Source of the DNA: an uncultured Bacteroidales bacterium
GTDB lineage: Bacteria > Bacteroidota > Bacteroidia > Bacteroidales > UBA932
Length of the DNA: 44,838 nucleotides
Reading direction: 5' to 3'
NCBI GenBank assembly: GCA_944326365.1
Contig: CALVDR010000021.1
Span: forward strand, 1 to 44,838
Part shown: in pieces, positions 43,954 through 44,838 of the stretch
Position numbering within the stretch: position 1 is the first letter of the stretch
Layout of the letters: the number at the start of each line of letters is the position of its first letter
Position numbers and translations under genes: made by a program
The notes under the pieces: model-generated
What the model was told of the DNA's origin: nothing
The model's database searches: none
Seen by the model: the letters and a program-made list of their open reading frames with translations, nothing else

Positions 43954-43981
43954 ACTCTAATTCCCTCAATGAGGGAAGAGT
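43954..43981. other. hairpin between the HTCS gene and the Rpn-type gene
   Basis: TTCCCTC-AAT-GAGGGAA (43961-43977), extended by ACTCT/AGAGT outside, forms a stem between the convergent stop codons. No T-run follows on either strand, so it may stabilise 3' ends rather than terminate. Confidence 0.4.
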
Positions 43982-44001
43982 CTGATGAATACCTATACTC
44001 T

Positions 44002-44838
44002 TTACAATGCTGCAATTTGTGCTTTTGTCAGACCGGTCATAGATGCTATCATCTCAGCAGACATTCCTGATTCCAGCATCTTCTTCGCCACTCTGGAAAT
44101 ACCTTCGGCTATACCTTCAGCTCTACCTTCAGCCAGACCGTCAGCCTTAGCGGTGTTGAGCATGTTGTAATAGTCCCGTTCCGTGATCATCTCTTTCTCG
44201 TATTTAAGTTTCACTTCAGGCTCGAACCGCGCGATTTCACAGGCCTGGAACAGACGTTCGAAAGCCTCTGTCCTCAGTTCATCGGGAAGCTTGTCTAAGG
44301 TACCGATGTGGGTAAGGGCGAAACACCACTTGTCCAGCATCGTCTCGCACTCCTCCTTCGTCTTCGTGAAGCGGTTCAGTTCTACGAAGATAGTAAAAAT
44401 AGTCTCATCCGGAACCTTCATCGTGGATTTTTCCCGGAAAGTATATTCGGAAATGATACCGTCTTCCGGGGAATACCGCTGCATGTCCTGCAGGTCCTTG
44501 TCGAGTAATCCGATGAAATACACGGGAGGGATGTCGTACACCTGCCCGTCACCTCTCTGCGAGCCCATGTCATATGCCTTTGAAGCATAGAGGACACACC
44601 TGCGGAAGAAGTTCGCCTGATGGTAGCACTGGAGTTCGACGATGAACTGTCGTCCGTCCTCACCGCGGCACCGCAGGTCGAACCTTACGCTCTTGTTGAA
44701 CAGAGTGAACCCCGGAATCTCCGTAGTCTCGTAAGTGATGTCCTTCACCTTCCTGTGAGGAGGGAGGATGACATTTAGGATGTCGATGAGCACGTCCTTG
44801 TTCCTCTGGTCACCGAACACCGCCTTCAACCCTGCATC
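44002..44838 (-). CDS. Rpn-family recombination-promoting nuclease / PD-(D/E)XK transposase-like protein, 5' end missing
   Basis: At least 278 residues; the frame stays open to the window edge (codons GAT GCA GGG TTG), so the N-terminus is missing. The nuclease core has FDLRCRGEDGRQFIVELQ, the D...ExQ form of the PD-(D/E)XK site (PF12784). FFRRCVLYASKAYD follows, and FTIFVELNRFTK comes later. The C-terminus holds repeated AEG units (GLAEGRAEGIAEGIS), a usual mark of this family. Relatives raise RecA-independent recombination and are often multicopy in Bacteroidetes. Converges on the HTCS gene. Confidence 0.85.
   Translation of the reverse strand, partial: DAGLKAVFGDQRNKDVLIDILNVILPPHRKVKDITYETTEIPGFTLFNKSVRFDLRCRGEDGRQFIVELQCYHQANFFRRCVLYASKAYDMGSQRGDGQVYDIPPVYFIGLLDKDLQDMQRYSPEDGIISEYTFREKSTMKVPDETIFTIFVELNRFTKTKEECETMLDKWCFALTHIGTLDKLPDELRTEAFERLFQACEIARFEPEVKLKYEKEMITERDYYNMLNTAKADGLAEGRAEGIAEGISRVAKKMLESGMSAEMIASMTGLTKAQIAAL

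Noticed and set aside
44002..44838. Insertion sequence
   Set aside because: Although called transposase-like, the gene has no visible terminal inverted repeats on the side that can be seen, and Rpn genes are usually not bounded by them.

Overview
The window is a chromosomal segment of a Bacteroidales bacterium. The evidence is: a 16S rRNA 5' end with the GCTAGCGGCAGGCTTAA variant (a Rikenellaceae/Alistipes-like variant, a weak inference); repeated promoters of the Bacteroidetes form TTTG-N19/20-TAnnTTTG; a hybrid two-component regulator (HTCS); a TonB receptor with a carboxypeptidase-like N-terminal domain; and a DUF2723 membrane protein. Most of the window is ordinary housekeeping sequence.

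Layout. 1-220: 16S rRNA 5' end (minus) and its promoter. 329-3119 (+): a split chromate-type transporter pair and a YidE/AspT-type exchanger. 3132-4688 (-): a polysaccharide flippase. 4767-5411 (+): a cyclophilin lipoprotein, followed by an apparent sigma-54-driven small RNA (about 5489-5572). 5584-12394 (-): a complete-looking histidine operon, leader-hisG-D-C/B-H-A-F-IE, preceded by a His-rich leader peptide and a terminator hairpin. 12638-13846 (+): a lipoprotein that resembles GT80 sialyltransferases. 13908-16866 (-): rplM-rpsI-rpsB-tsf. 17006-17312: a hairpin-rich repeat element. 17325-18835 (-): pfkA and smpB; 18912-19904 (+): miaA. 19952-24056 (-): ispB-type synthase, holB, ricT, trmB. 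24154-26951 (-): outer-membrane barrel, trxA, HAD hydrolase, lgt. 27046-27390: a second hairpin repeat. 27427-28680 (-): pgk; 28851-29783 (+): an rRNA methyltransferase; then a third repeat copy and tRNA-Ala(GGC). 30110-33226 (-): DUF2723 protein. 33372-43929: a polysaccharide utilisation-like locus (heparinase II/III-type lyase, TonB receptor and beta-helix lipoprotein on minus, divergent HTCS on plus) with no SusD. 44002-44838 (-): a partial Rpn/PD-(D/E)XK nuclease.

How the genes work together. The his genes cover every step from PRPP/ATP to histidine except histidinol-phosphate phosphatase, because HisB is reduced to its dehydratase half and fused to HisC. The leader can be drawn as a classical ribosome-stalling attenuator. 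In the 33-44 kb locus the HTCS would sense an oligosaccharide in the periplasm and switch on a receptor, a lyase and a surface beta-helix protein.

The most interesting signals are the sigma-54 promoter/terminator pair with no ORF between them, the his attenuator, the HisC-IGPD fusion, the GT80-like lipoprotein, the SusD-less locus, the rpsB leader, and a modular family of hairpin-rich intergenic repeats found three times here. All calls come from reading the sequence; no database search was run.
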